From: Hemileia vastatrix
Lineage: Eukaryota; Basidiomycota; Pucciniomycetes; Pucciniales; Zaghouaniaceae
Direction: 5' to 3'
NCBI GenBank assembly: GCA_030280995.1
Contig: JASXTE010000016.1
Coordinates: 9,819,001-9,883,000 of the forward strand
DNA length: 64,000 bases
The notes beneath the pieces are model-generated. The model searched no databases. It saw only the letters and a program-made list of their open reading frames with translations, and was not told the DNA's origin. The position numbers and the translations under genes were made by a program. Below are positions 32,738-44,345 of this stretch, piece by piece; position 1 is the stretch's first letter; every line of letters starts with the position of its first letter.

Positions 32738-34704
32738 TATCAGCCTGGATATCTCCAGGACTGAGTAAAAAGTATTTATAAGTTATGTTAAACACAAGGA
32801 CTACACATGGGAGCAATAAATTAGAGTGCACAAATAGTATACATAAGTAAAATTATGATAATAGGGGGTATCAATGTTCAGGGATCCGCAATTAGGGATC
32901 AGGAATTTTTTTTCCCGGGATCAGACATTATTAATTGCGGAAGATTCTTATCCACTAGCCCCAAGGCTAGTGGATAAGGAATCCATGATATTGCATTATC
33001 CTGCCTCCTATACCCCGATTTCCATTCTTAATTCCTGATCTCAAACTCATCACATCCATGATTGATTTGTATGCAAGTCACATGACATATAATTGCAGAT
33101 GTTATGAATGAAAGTAGGCCAAGATGTGGTTATGACAGAAAGTTGTCCAGTATGTGGTTATGAAAAATTGAGTAGAAAAATTTTGGATAAGAGGTTAACA
33201 TTGACACGTAAAGTGTCTAATAACCCAATTATTAGCAAAAATAATTGCGGAAGATAATTGGGGTATAAGGATTTTTATCTGCAATTAATTTAATTGCAGA
33301 TCCCTGAACATTGATACCTCCTAATATAAGAAATATGCCATTATAACACCTTATATACACGTATATATCCACCTTTTATAAGTCTTTTGTACTTAATAAT
33401 AAGTTGGAATATGTTAGGGTAATCTTAAGAACCTTAAATATAAGGCAACCTAATTTTTAAGTAGACTTAAAGCTGTTGCTTTCATTTTTTATGTAAAAAA
33501 ATAAGAAATGCACTTTAAATCACTTAAAAGTTAATTATATGCACTGTAATTTTAATAATATTAAACATGTGCCTTGACAGATAAATTTGTCTTAATTAGC
33601 ACTATTGATTTGGCTACTCAAATGAATAAAAATAAAACTTTTCAAATTTGGTGTTTTTTAAGCCAGAAAAGGCTTCTGTGTACTGGCCACATACTGCCTG
33701 CATTTTTCCTGTGTGAATAGCTTTATTTTTAGCAAAGTTAGCTTTTTCACACTATAATTACCCCCACATTCTATGCCCAATGTGGGGAAACACTCTAAAA
33801 TAGGCAACAGGCGCTTATTTAGTGTCTTAGCTTAATTACAAATGCATTGACCCTCTTTATATGCACTAATTTCATTAATAACCTCAATCTTGGCACTTTA
33901 TTTCACTACCACGCTTAAATTTGCCTAAATTAGTCAAGGATTTACCCGTGCAAGTTCCTTCCAAGGACTGCATGTAGTTACCCCACATCTCACACCCTTT
34001 TTTGGGTTTATAAGTGGTTTCTCAGTCAATATTGGGTATTTTTGAATGGGGATTTTATGTAGTATAATGTCAGGATTAGCCCCAACATTTCTAATGTTCA
34101 TCCCCCTTATTATTGAGTAATTATTATTCTTAATTTTCCCTTTATAGTCTTTTATTTTAATGTATAACACACATATACTCTCTTTTTTGCTTATTCTTTA
34201 ATTTTGATGGATTATCCCTATTACTCCAGGATTTGGGTGGGTGATATCATTCCAATTATGTTATTGGTCACTCTGTATGTTGTTAGACATGTCTATTAGC
34301 TGGAATGAGGCGTCATTAACTGTGTATAGAGCTGGTAAATTAAGGGGTTCATTGAGGAGGTTATTGTGTATAAAAGGAGGGGTTTTTTGGTCTTGTTTTC
34401 TACATTCTAGCTCATTACAATTAAACATAAAACCAATACAATTAAAATACATATCAATAGTACTTATGAAGACTTTGAATAGTATCTGAATTTATTAAAT
34501 CTATTTTTCTACCAACTATAAAATTGTAAGCCACATATATAATTAGTGAGATTAAAATTACTGAGACTCTTATATTGAATTATATATTGATACTTATTGG
34601 ATTTGTACTACAGTATCCATATAGGACCATTAAAATCTTCTAGACACTGACCATTCAAGCTAGTTCAAGTCTTTTTACTTGACCTCAGCCTGACAAAATT
34701 CCTA
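32738..34704 (+). repeat. LTR (X/Y family), probably solo, carrying a MITE
   Basis: Starts TATCAGCCTGGATATCTCCA (TGTCAG with one change) and ends CCTCAGCCTGACA. The first part aligns with 28599-29721 and the last part with 20554-20974 and 45330-45768, all in the opposite orientation, so this copy shows the complete LTR (about 1.5 kb without the MITE). Flanks are GAATT on the left and AAATT on the right, a 4/5 match. TATA-like CCCTTTATAG at ~34139. No gene. Confidence 0.75.
32863..33322. mobile_element. MITE with AGGGGGTATCAA termini and AAT duplication
   Basis: Termini AGGGGGTATCAATGTTCAGG and its mirror (CCTGAACATTGATACCTCCT). AAT flanks at 32860-32862 and 33323-33325. Removing the element plus one AAT restores the sequence found in the LTR copy at ~29580-29600. 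Inside is a palindrome near 32949-32980 (CTTATCCACTAGCC plus mirror). TIR and TSD fit PIF/Harbinger; no transposase. Confidence 0.88.
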
Positions 34705-35172
34705 ATTTTTAATGAAATTAAATTCCATGAAATGAATACTCAATGTTTTATATTTTTGATATGATATTTTAAATCTTGGACTAAGAGTTGATCATATTGA
34801 AAAAATTCAACTACATAAATTTGAGGTCAACCAAATGCTCACAAAGTTATGATGACTTATTACTTGGTACCATAGAAAGAATAAAATATTCATATCCAGA
34901 TGCAATAATATTACAAAATTTTATCTTTGAGAATCTCACAGGGTGCACCTTTTTCTGTAAAAAACTCAATTCAATATCCGAAATTGTGTAAAATTTCTTG
35001 TGATAATGTGTTAGGGGATATAAAAGTATCCTTATCCACCAGTTAATTAATAGCAGACAAAAAATGAAATACTCAAATTATTAGGGTTTCTCAAAAATTA
35101 CCAAAAATTCCTAGCAGATTTAATTTGAAAAATGCCACACAAACATGCCATGAAACATAGCTTATTTGGTAC
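34705..35172. other. AT-rich flank, no gene seen
   Basis: The first ~75 bp (34706-34780) are an inverted, roughly 80% match to 32337-32412, so the LTR and fold-back element sit inside an older inverted-repeat structure. The rest holds nothing recognisable. Confidence 0.4.
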
Positions 35173-35489
35173 TTGAGGTCTCAAAAATGGGTCAAATACT
35201 TCCTACTTTTGTGCTATTGTCTCAACAACAGCACAGCTCAGCCCCCAAATACCCATGATCCCCCAATAAACTGTACATAATAGCTCTTCTCTCCCTCAAA
35301 ATTTTTCAAATAAAATTTAAATTCTTCCACCACAGTAATCTTGTTACATTTTTATTCCTTTTTTCATCAATGTTTCCTGCTCAAATATATATCCTTGAAA
35401 CTTCTTTCTTTTCTTTATGGCTATCTTTTTTATCATTTATATCCCAAGAATTACTCAATTGTAGTTAACTGACCAAAAATTAAATCTTT

Positions 35490-35860
35490 TTTTGAAGCCT
35501 TCTTTAGCTGTGAAAAGGATACTCAAGTTAGTTTTCCACCTGCCTCAAAATTGATTGGCTTTCATCAAATGGATTTGGAATTAAAATCAAAAACTAAAGG
35601 TAGAATCAAATTTACAACATATCATATGAGGGAAAGATTTAAAAATTATCAAATAAAATATAAGAAGGAAAATATTTCTTCTGCATTAACTAGGTTTTGA
35701 GCTACTGAAGATGATGAGAAACATAAAATCACCCCTGTTTCTGAAGAAATCATCTCTATGTGTCCTCTTTAAGATCAAATGGATGAGCTCTTTGGATAAA
35801 GACCCAGTTTCAGCCTGTTACACAAGAATAAGGATCAAAATTTCTGAGTTCCATATCAAT
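35490..35860 (+). pseudogene. Myb/SANT-like remnant of the Harbinger element
   Basis: A degraded frame: LKSKTKGRIKFTTYHMRER, FKNYQIKYKKENISSALTRF, ATEDDEKHKITPVSEEII, MDELFG. Stops are TGA near 35698, TAA near 35771 and TAA near 35796. The MRERFKNYQxKYKK...TGFG-like order resembles the C-terminal part of Myb/SANT-like DNA-binding domains. The 54745-54990 region (-) is a clear relative. PIF/Harbinger elements commonly carry a second, DNA-binding ORF; the assignment to that ORF is inference. Confidence 0.55.
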
Positions 35861-36974
35861 AATTATGTATTTCCTTTGTATTCTTTACTCAACTCTTCTT
35901 ATTTTCAATAACCCAATGTATATTCTGAAATTAAGTTTGATGAGGCCATGATATTAAGCTTAAACTATTATTGTTTTTATTTTTTCTTTTGTATTTAAAA
36001 TTTAATATCCATTAATCAGTCTGACCCAAGGCTCATCCAATATAAAAAATTATAAGGATGTAGCTTACCATGAGAGGTTAGAAGATAAAGAGTAAATAAA
36101 TCAGGGAAACAGAACCAAAAAAAAGCTTCTGCTAGTTTTGGAACAACTCAATCTATGTAAATGGCTATTTTTTCTGATGGGGATAATTTAACAAGCATGA
36201 ACAAGGTTATATATTTTTTTTTAATTTATCTCTCTTATTATTAAAATTCAAACTCATTTCAGAAAAGAACAACCTCAGATTGTAATCATGAAGTTGAAAT
36301 CTTAAGAGAAGACTCCTGAACATCAATAATGTATTTGTGACCTGATATCCCTTTCTAGAATATTATTCAATACTAGATGAGGTAATCAATTGAAAAATTC
36401 TGAAGAATCAAAACATTAAATATAATTTGGTTGTTAGAGAGATTTGATCTAGGTATACCAAGAGAATTTACAGAAGAAACACAGTATGAATGTTTATTTT
36501 GGCAATAAAATTTCCTAATTTTTACTATATTATAGGGTGAAAATTTCCAAACATTTTCTAATTCAAAAGAAGTTCATTTCAACAAATATTTTTTGGTAAT
36601 ACCCTACACTGTGCTTTATTGAAGTAGAAGTCTAGATTTCTAAATTTTCTTGGTCATTTCATAAATTAAAATATAATCAAGTAATATAAAATAATTAGAA
36701 AAGCTATATTAATGGCAACTAATGTAAAAATGTGGATGGAAATAATCTTTGACAAAATTCAATGAGATCAAACACAAGTGCATATATGAAAATCATGATG
36801 AATACAAACGTCCCCATGATTACCATTATTCATCAACACAGTCTGATAGCTCATTAATTAATGTAATTAGACTATTCTATATGAATATATAAGCTTTAAC
36901 TTACAAAATGAATATAAAAGTTGACATCCTACATTGGACCTCATACTTTTTTTCAGGATGAATTTAGGTAGAGA

Positions 36975-37184
36975 GACTACCTTGAAATATTCCCACTTAA
37001 TATTATGTACATAAGACCCATAAAAAGTGGGTATATGAGCTATTTGGAATATACTGTTGTATATGGCTTATTTCACTTATGTATACTTATCATATATGCT
37101 TAAAAGTACTCCAGATACTTTTAAATCTGTCTAGCATCTTTTATATTTTTAATATACACTATCTTGGGTATAACCAGGCTGACA
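36975..37184 (-). repeat. LTR fragment (X family)
   Basis: About 210 bp matching the start of the X/Y LTR: minus-strand start TGTCAGCCTGGTTATACCC at 37184, then similarity to 29510-29721 (CTTAATATTATGTACATAAG). The distal part is missing. Confidence 0.6.
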
Positions 37185-37302
37185 CCTTTGTTACTTACCT
37201 GATGTTTCACTTTTCACATTAAATTCTTTTATTATCTTATGAATCTAGAATACCATCTCTATATTTTCTATCAGCCAGTTGTCTAGAAGAAATAAGAAAA
37301 GA

Positions 37303-37431
37303 GGAAGAAGAAGAAGAAGAAGAAGAAGAAGAAGAAGAAGAAGAAGAAGAAGAAGAAGAAGAAGAAGAAGAAGAAGAAGAAGAAGAAGAAGAAGAAGAAG
37401 AAGAAGAAGAAGAAGAAGAAGAAGAAGAAGA
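37303..37431. repeat. (AAG)n microsatellite, ~43 units
   Basis: Uninterrupted AAG/GAA repeat of about 129 bp at the LTR end. The poly-Arg, poly-Ser and poly-Phe frames it creates are artefacts. Confidence 0.98.
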
Positions 37432-38548
37432 GAAATTCAAAGGGGAATAAAGAAAAGGAAAACAATAATATTTTTAAAGGACTTTTAACAGGTAATGGTA
37501 TTATTTGGATTTTAGTAAGTACTTTATTCTCTCTGCTTAATTAAAAAAATTAGATAATACTAAAACATTCTTAAAACAACCTTTTAACTGTATAGTACTT
37601 ATAATTATTAAAGATGTAGTCACCACAATAAAATTATTTAGTGTAATATAAGTTTGTATTTATTTATTATAAAATAAAGTATAAGGTAATAGTAATAAAG
37701 TAAGTGATAAATGATGGGGCTTCAGGGGATTACCCAATGCCCTTATATAAGCAAAGGGCCCTCTGAAGCACCATTAACATGTATATAAAATGTGAGAAAT
37801 AAGATAAAATAAAATAAAATAAATGTAACAAGAATATACTATTGATTCTGAAACAAGTAACTATAAACATGAGTAAGAGCCTGTTTCCCACCAATTAAAA
37901 CCCAGACATTGTAACAAAATTAAGTGGGAAATTAAATAAGTTTGAAACAAAAACAATCTAACCATTTTAACATAAAACAAGTTTTTTTCAATGATTGAGA
38001 AAAATAGTCATTTTTAAGTGAAACAAAAAGTATATTATTTTTTACGCAAAATTTTAATGTAAGTAATTAATTTAGTATAAAACATGAATAAATAATTGTT
38101 TTAAACTATTTCATTATTGTAATAACTATTATGAATAAAAAAATTAATTTAATATGATTACTAACTTAAAGTAGGAGTTTTAATATTTTTTATCAAGTTA
38201 GTTTTTTAACTTATTTAATAATTTTTCTGACACAAATAAGGGTCAAAAAGGTGCCCAATATTTATGGATTAAAAAGTATGTATAGAATTATTTAATAATT
38301 ATATATAAATAATTAATTAATAAAATTATAATTTTAATTTATAACTTATAATTATAATATATTATTATATTAGTTAACTAATAATTAATAATTATTAAAT
38401 ACATAAAAAAGAGCTCTTACTTTATAGAATATAAAGTATTATTTATTTATTTAATAGTATATTCAATTTATATAGTAATAAAATTCATATAACTCTTCTT
38501 TTAATTTATTTTCATGAGTTAGTATGTAATTTTATTGTTCAATATAAT

Positions 38549-38748
38549 AGGGGGTATCAAAGTTAGAAATCTTCCATTTAAGAATACCCCCTTTCTCCAC
38601 CAAATTAACCAAGATTATTTTTTAAAATATGCCATATTGTGCCCCCAAAGCACTTTTATACTGAGAATTAATGTCAAGTTTATGTCTTTCTTTTTGTGTT
38701 GTAAAATACCTTTTAAATATTTACAAATTTCTAACTTTAATACCCCCT
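38549..38748. mobile_element. MITE with AGGGGGTATCAAAGTTAG termini (first of a pair)
   Basis: 200 bp with inverted termini AGGGGGTATCAAAGTTAG / CTAACTTTAATACCCCCT and AAT on both sides (38546-38548, 38749-38751). Termini are related to the MITE at 32863-33322. Confidence 0.87.
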
Positions 38749-38770
38749 AATATTAATTTACATGCATAAT

Positions 38771-38968
38771 AGGGGCAATCAAAGTTAGAAATTTGTAATT
38801 TTTTAAATGTATTTGACAGCACAAAAAAAAGCCATGAATTTGATCTTTATTCTCAGTAAAAAGGTGTTTTGGGGGTGCAATATGGAAAATTTTAAAAAAT
38901 AATCATGGTTGATTTGTTGGAAAAAAGAGATATTTTGAAATGGAGGATTTCTAACTTTGATACCGCCT
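38771..38968. mobile_element. Second MITE of the pair, inverted
   Basis: Aligns over its length with the reverse complement of 38549-38748 (shared TTTTAAAAAATAATC, GGGGGTGCAATATGG). Termini AGGGGCAATCAAAG and TTTGATACCGCCT. Flanks AAT and AAG, so the duplication has decayed. With its neighbour it forms a ~420-bp inverted repeat with a 22-bp loop. Confidence 0.8.
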
Positions 38969-39690
38969 AAGATAAATAAAATTTTTCACATTTTAAGGTA
39001 CAATAAAATATTATAACATTTACTGGACTTCTGGTACAGCCTGGCTGACATTTTCAGTCATCTCTATCTAATAAAAGGAAAAAAAAATCTATTTATCTAA
39101 TTGAAAGTGTATAAAATAATTTCGATAAACATAGTAACAAAGCTTTCTTTAAACCACCTGAAAGAAAGAGTCCCAAAAAGTGGTGAAAACATTCACAAAA
39201 ACTGCCCAAAATCTCTCCAAAAACCCCAAAAAAGTGTCCCAAGAACCAGTAAAAAGGTGCCCCAAATATCCCCAGAAAAGTCCCTAAATGTTCTCAGACT
39301 AGCACTAAAAATACTTTGCAGTCTGCCTAAAGGTTTCCCAAAAACTTTTCAAAAAAAGTGTCCATAAAAGTGCTTAAAACTAATTCAAAAAGTGTAAAAA
39401 ATATTCCAAATAAATCCTCCACAATTCCCCCAATAAAGCCTAAAAAGTGCTCATATACACCTATAACATTATAAAAATTTTCAGAAAACATTTCTGAATC
39501 TATTAAAAATGAGTCCAAAGTGTTCTAAAAAATGAAAAAATACACCAAAAACTGCTCAATTAATCCTAAATTCAACAGTAAAGTTCTCCAAAATCATTTT
39601 TTAATTGTTTCTCAATTTTTCCAAGGCAATTTAGCAAAAAGAATTTCTGAAAAAGAGATAACCACTAAAAATGACCAAAAAACTAAGATA

Positions 39691-39951
39691 AACCGTGCAA
39701 TACAGGGGGCAGACTTGTTAGCAAGTCCGCAACCTTGGAATCAAATTCACCACAGATTGAACACACATTGAGCTATTGACAAAGGAACCATACAATCAGG
39801 GATGAACACCACTCAGAAGAACAGTTTTAGGTGGGTCTTCAAGTAGAGTACAGTATGAGTTCAGTATAAGTTCAGTCTGAGTTCCATCTGAGTTCTGTCT
39901 GAGTTCAGGTTGGGGACTTGCTAGAAAGTCCACCCCCTATATTGCATAGTG
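39691..39951. mobile_element. CACTA-like MITE, copy C (inverted)
   Basis: Reverse orientation relative to copies A, B and D: CACTATGCAATATAGGGGG ends at 39951 on the minus strand, the other terminus is AACCGTGCAATAC. Carries the palindrome variants, the ACTCAGAC repeats and the GGAACCATACAATCAGGGAT block. Flanks ATA and GTA do not match. Confidence 0.85.
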
Positions 39952-40560
39952 GTATTAATGTTGAAGACTAAAAAAAGGGGAAAAAAAGGTAAAAAAAAGG
40001 GGGGAAAGGAAAAAAGTGGAAAAAAAGGGAAAAAAATAGAAATTAGATGGAAAAAACATCAAAAAAAGTTGAAAAAATTGCAATAAATTGCAATAAAACT
40101 GTAAAAAAAAAAAGGAAAAAACTGGAAAAAAATGTAACAAAGTGTAAAAAAAATGTAAAAAAATGGAGAAAATAGAAAAAGATGAAAAAAAAAAATTTTT
40201 TTAATGCAAAATAATGTACAAAAATGTAAAAAAATGTAAAACAATGTAAAAAAAGTGAAAAAAATGTACAAAAATATAAAAAATGTAAAAAAAAATGTAT
40301 AAAAATGTGTAAAATTTTGTAAAATTGTGTAAAATTGTATAAAAATGGAAAGTAAATAAAAAATTGTAAAAATAATGTAAAAAAATGTAAAAAAATGCAA
40401 AAAATGTAAAAATATGTATAAAAATGCATAAAAATGGGAAGTAAAGTATAAAAAAGGAGAAATAATGAAAAAAGTAAAATAAGAAAAAAAAAGAGGGAAA
40501 AAAAGGATAAAAAAGTGATAAAAGGAAAAAAACAGAAAAATCAAACTTTTCAATCAGAGA
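39952..40560. repeat. Low-complexity AAATGTAAAAA repeat
   Basis: Purine-rich, mostly A with TGT spacing every 9-12 bases. Minus-strand frames rich in Phe, Ile and Tyr are artefacts. A T-rich counterpart lies at 52980-53110 in the other Harbinger copy. Confidence 0.8.
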
Positions 40561-41182
40561 TTTAATCAAAGTAGATGATAAAAAGAACAAAACCAACTTA
40601 CAAAAAAATAAATACATCTCAATCAGAAATTTAAAAAAAAGTTATACAGTGACTTACCTTGAGAGCTGTGAAGTGAGAAGTATTAGAGCCAACAATGAGT
40701 GATGCAAGTGAGAGATGAAAAGAAGATGAGATATGATTGTGAGAAAGAATAATAGAAATATTTTGTGATTGAGAATGTTATGCAATTTCAAGTCTGGGAG
40801 CTGAACCACAACAAATTAAATTGGGAAGCTGGGGAAATTCTTTACAACAAAATTTAATGTTGAAGAAGATGAAGAGTAAGTGAATGGCTTAGGGATTGCT
40901 TAGATTTTGGTAAGTCACATATTTCAGATGTATGAATAAGCCCTTAACAACAAGGTGAGAAAAAAAACTAAGAAAATGCTGTTTGTGTACCTATTTTTGA
41001 ATTTTCATGATTAAGAAGGGAAGTGTATATATAATTTGTTTCACCCAAAATAAGGTATGTTTAAGGGTAAACATACTTTCAAAATACACCTTTCCAGGAC
41101 AAATTTATTTTTTTTGGATGGTGGATTTGTACCTTTTTTTGGTGTGTTTTTGTGATGTATTTATTAAGGTTTGAGACCCCCT

Positions 41183-42126
41183 TTTACCTGTCTTTTTTTT
41201 ACAGTTAAGTATTATTTGGTGTGGGATGTCTCAAAGCTTAACTACAATTTGATTTTGTGTGGCTATCATCATTATTACTGAGAATTGGGGTACTAAAGTT
41301 CTAAAAGTGATTTTTTATAATTTTCTTATACACCAGCTCTGATTCTAGTGAAAAAGAACCTTCTTCATTTATAATATCAAATTCAGGAAAAAATAATGGT
41401 GGATTCAAGTTTTTTTAATACCCATTCTTTCTCTGTTTTAAATTTTCTAGGAAAATTGTAAGTTTAAGAAGTTTCTAACATGACATAGAAATAATTTACT
41501 GAATTAAAATGAGTGATTAAAAATTGGTAAAAAATGCAATAAATATCAAGAATATAGTCCCACATAATTAAGAATCTTAATTATATGAAATTTAAAGTTT
41601 TTAAGGAAACTAAAATACGCATTTTTGCAACAAAATGTGCTAGTTTCACCATAAAATCACATTTCACTGATTTTTCAGCATCATCACATTCATATGCAAT
41701 GCTCTAAAGCAAAACAATTCTTATTTCAAACATTGTAAAAAAATATTTTCATATCATATAAGAGAAATTCCTTCCTCACTCTTAAATTTTGATATATTAC
41801 ATTAAGAAATGAATATTATAGCTCTTTATCTCCTCTTTAATTCTGATCCTTAATAAGACTTCAATTTTTTCACAAAAATTTCCAGGAAACATTACCTTCT
41901 TCCAAGAAATCCAAAAGTACTGCATACCCCCAAGTAAGCCATGGAAAGACTCCTAAAATTAAATTTTTTTCAGTTTTAGACAGTTATTTGGGAATTCCCA
42001 GGAATTTTATCTTAAATTAGCTGAGCTTATTAGGGATCACCCTGTTTTTCATGAAAATTATCAAAACAACATGATCTTTCAATTCAACTGGCCATCACAA
42101 TATATTTTTAGGGCTCCAATGGTATT
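41183..42126. other. AT-rich, no gene seen
   Basis: About 940 bp with no recognisable coding sequence or repeat beyond short A/T runs. Confidence 0.4.
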
Positions 42127-42376
42127 CACTATGCAATATAGGGGGTGGACTTGCTAGCAAGTCCTCAACCTGAACTCAGATGGAACTAAGACTGAACTCA
42201 TACTGAACCCATACTGAGCTCTACATGAACACCCATCTAAAACTGTTTTTCTGAGTGGTGTTCATCCCTGATTGTATGGTTACTTTATCAATAGCTCAAT
42301 GTGTGTTCAATCTGTGCTGAGTTTGGGGCCAAGGTTGCAGACTTGCTAGCAATTCCACCCCCCATATTGTGAGGTG
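42127..42376. mobile_element. CACTA-like MITE, copy D
   Basis: Starts CACTATGCAATATAGGGGG, ends ATATTGTGAGGTG, with ATT at 42124-42126 and 42377-42379. The left palindrome GGACTTGCTAGCAAGTCC is perfect; the right one has one change. Otherwise close to copy B. Confidence 0.91.
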
Positions 42377-42851
42377 ATTGGAGCTGCCTTTTAGCATTTA
42401 AAAAATTTTCTGCTTTTAAAGGTATGGCTCAATTAATAGCTGTAAAAAGGATGCATCACTTATATTATCTCCATGAAATCTTATCTTCTCACCTTAAAAA
42501 CAAAAGAAGAGTAGTTTGAGTTATCTCAGGTCATGCAAGAAGAGGGTTTCCCAAGATTTATAATTTTTTTGATGGTACAACTATTCCTTTGGGTCATAAA
42601 CATGCTCAAGGTGGAAACAATTACTTTGACCAATAAAAGAGGTAAAATATTTTTTTTCTGTTTGAAAGAGTGCCAATTCTTTTTTTTTTACCAATAGGTT
42701 TTATGCACAAGAAAATTTTATTACTTGGTCACATTTTTTTTACAAAACGTAATTAAGTATTATGAAATTCTGGTACATTAAAGAATTTTTGTTTTTAATC
42801 TGAAATTCATGCATGTTAATGAATAAAAATTTCTATTTCTAATGTAAAGTT

Positions 42852-43101
42852 AACTACAAAATATAGGCGGTGGACTTGCTAGCAAGTCCTCAACCTGAAC
42901 TGAGATGGAACTCAGACTGAACTCATACTGAACCCATACTGAACTCTACTTGAAAAGCCATCTAGAACTGTCCTGTTGAGTGATTTTCATCCCTGATTGT
43001 ATGGTTCTTATTTCAATAGCTCAATGTGTGTTCAATCTGTGGTGAGTTTGGGTCCAAGGTTGCGGACTTGCTAGCAAGTCCGCCCCCCATATTGTGTGGT
43101 G
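42852..43101. mobile_element. CACTA-like MITE, copy E
   Basis: Starts AACTACAAAATATAGG (decayed) and ends ATATTGTGTGGTG. Both 18-bp palindromes are perfect even though other positions have changed. Flanks GTT and ATC do not match. Confidence 0.85.
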
Positions 43102-43555
43102 ATCCACATTAATTTCAATTTTATAAGTGTAAAATACAATAAATTTCTTTCTTCTAATTTTTTTTTTAAACTCTCAATTCAAAATAAAGCAATAACTCAC
43201 CCTGCATTTTATCCTAGTATGGTATCCAGATATCTGAAATTTCAATTTCAATTCATAAATTAACAATAAAAAGTCATTAAAAGATAGTAAAAAAAGATAA
43301 TGTAACAATACTTCAAGAAGATAAAGATGAATCAAAAATAAATTCAATAAAACATGTTACAAATTAATGTAGACATTATACAACAGCAGAAAATATCAAA
43401 AGTCTAAAAACTTAAGTAAGTGAAGTGGATAATAGAATTTTATATCTTAAAATATAAAATTCAAAGAGAAAAATGGAAATCTTTCTTAGAACCTGTACTC
43501 TCCATATCTTCCTAAACTTCTAGAAGTAAAAAATCCCTTTTTTTTACCTTAATTA
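43102..43555. other. AT-rich, no gene seen
   Basis: No frame, repeat or RNA gene that I can support. Confidence 0.4.
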
Positions 43556-44345
43556 CCATATTAATCAAGAAGAATATTCCAAAAATGCTGCTAAAAAACA
43601 GCACCAAAATTGTGTCAAAATACACTACTAAAAAATAGCAAAATATCCAACCAAAATATGTCAAAAAAAACTTCTAAACAACAGAAAAATATGTGACCAA
43701 AAAACACGAGAAAAGCTGTTAAACAGCAGCAAATTATGCCAAAAAAATACTTTAAAAAATTCATGCAAATTGCCACTCAGTAACAGAAAAACATTCTTCA
43801 AAAATATTTCAAAAACACCACAAAAAATGCTGCTAAACAAAAGTTAAATAAGATTTCAAAATACACGAAAATGCCACTCAACAACAGAAAAAATGCCTTA
43901 AAAGTATTCCAAAAACACCCCAAAAAATGCTGCTAAAAAAAGTAAAATTGACTATCAAAATACACCAAAATGCCACTAAATAACAGAAAATTATGCTTCC
44001 AAAAAACACCACCAAATATGCCAAAAAAATTTCTAAAAACAGAAAAATACACCAACACAATATGCAAAAAATTTCCTTAACAAATTCAAAATATGCTGCC
44101 AAAATGCACCAAAAACACTTCTAAAAACACCGATGAACCACAGAAAAATTCACCAAAAACACCAAAAATAAAATGTTGTTAAATGACAGAGAAACACATC
44201 TCTAAGATACACCAAAAATGCTAAAAAAAACTTCTGCTAAATAACAGTAGAATATGCCACTAAAATATGCCAAAAACACCTTTAAATTACAGAAAAATAC
44301 ACTAAAAAAACACTGCCAAATATTCAACTAAATGAAAAAAAATGA
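43556..44345. repeat. Degenerate minisatellite (TGCTGCTAAACAACAG / CCAAAAACACC)
   Basis: About 18-20 imperfect units of 35-45 bp alternating a TGCYRCTAAAYAACAGAAAA block with a CAAAAAACACCAMAA block. Similar in style to the CCAAAAAGTG repeats of the Harbinger copies. Small frames inside are not genes. Confidence 0.75.

Larger units (their letters stand above)
37269..39050 (-). repeat. Solo LTR of the Element 1 family, perfect TTTTC duplication
   Basis: Minus-strand start TGTCAGCCAGGCTGTACC at 39050 and end at 37269 (complement of TATCAGCCAGTTGTCTAGAAG), matching both ends of the Element 1 LTR. The TATA/GC block (TTCAGGGGATTACCC ... CCCTCTGAAGC, ~37720-37770) also matches. TTTTC flanks both sides (37264-37268 and 39051-39055). 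Excess length over 1.2 kb is explained by an AAG microsatellite and two MITEs. Confidence 0.9.
35173..41182. mobile_element. Decayed PIF/Harbinger-type element, copy 1 (with nested insertions)
   Basis: The left end (GAGGTCTCAAAAATGGGTC at ~35175) matches the right end of the copy at 50762-55565 in inverted orientation. The right end (GGTTTGAGACCCCCT at 41182) mirrors AGGGGGTCTCAAACC. Between them are a Myb/SANT-like remnant (35490-35860), AT-rich spacers, CCAAAAAGT-type degenerate repeats (39150-39560), low-complexity DNA and a block at 40600-40990 homologous to 52140-52960 but without the transposase exons. Nested later: LTR 37269-39050 with MITEs, and a CACTA-like MITE at 39691-39951. Terminal 3-bp flanks no longer match. 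Confidence 0.6.

Noticed and set aside
34241..34489. 82-codon frame in the LTR
   Set aside because: Lies wholly within the X/Y LTR and is broken in the other copies at 20554 and 45330.
37237..37488. Poly-Arg, poly-Ser and poly-Phe frames
   Set aside because: They are the three readings of an AAG microsatellite.
39955..40617. Several Phe-rich minus-strand frames up to 164 codons
   Set aside because: Low-complexity A-rich DNA avoids stop codons on the complement; no domain or start context.
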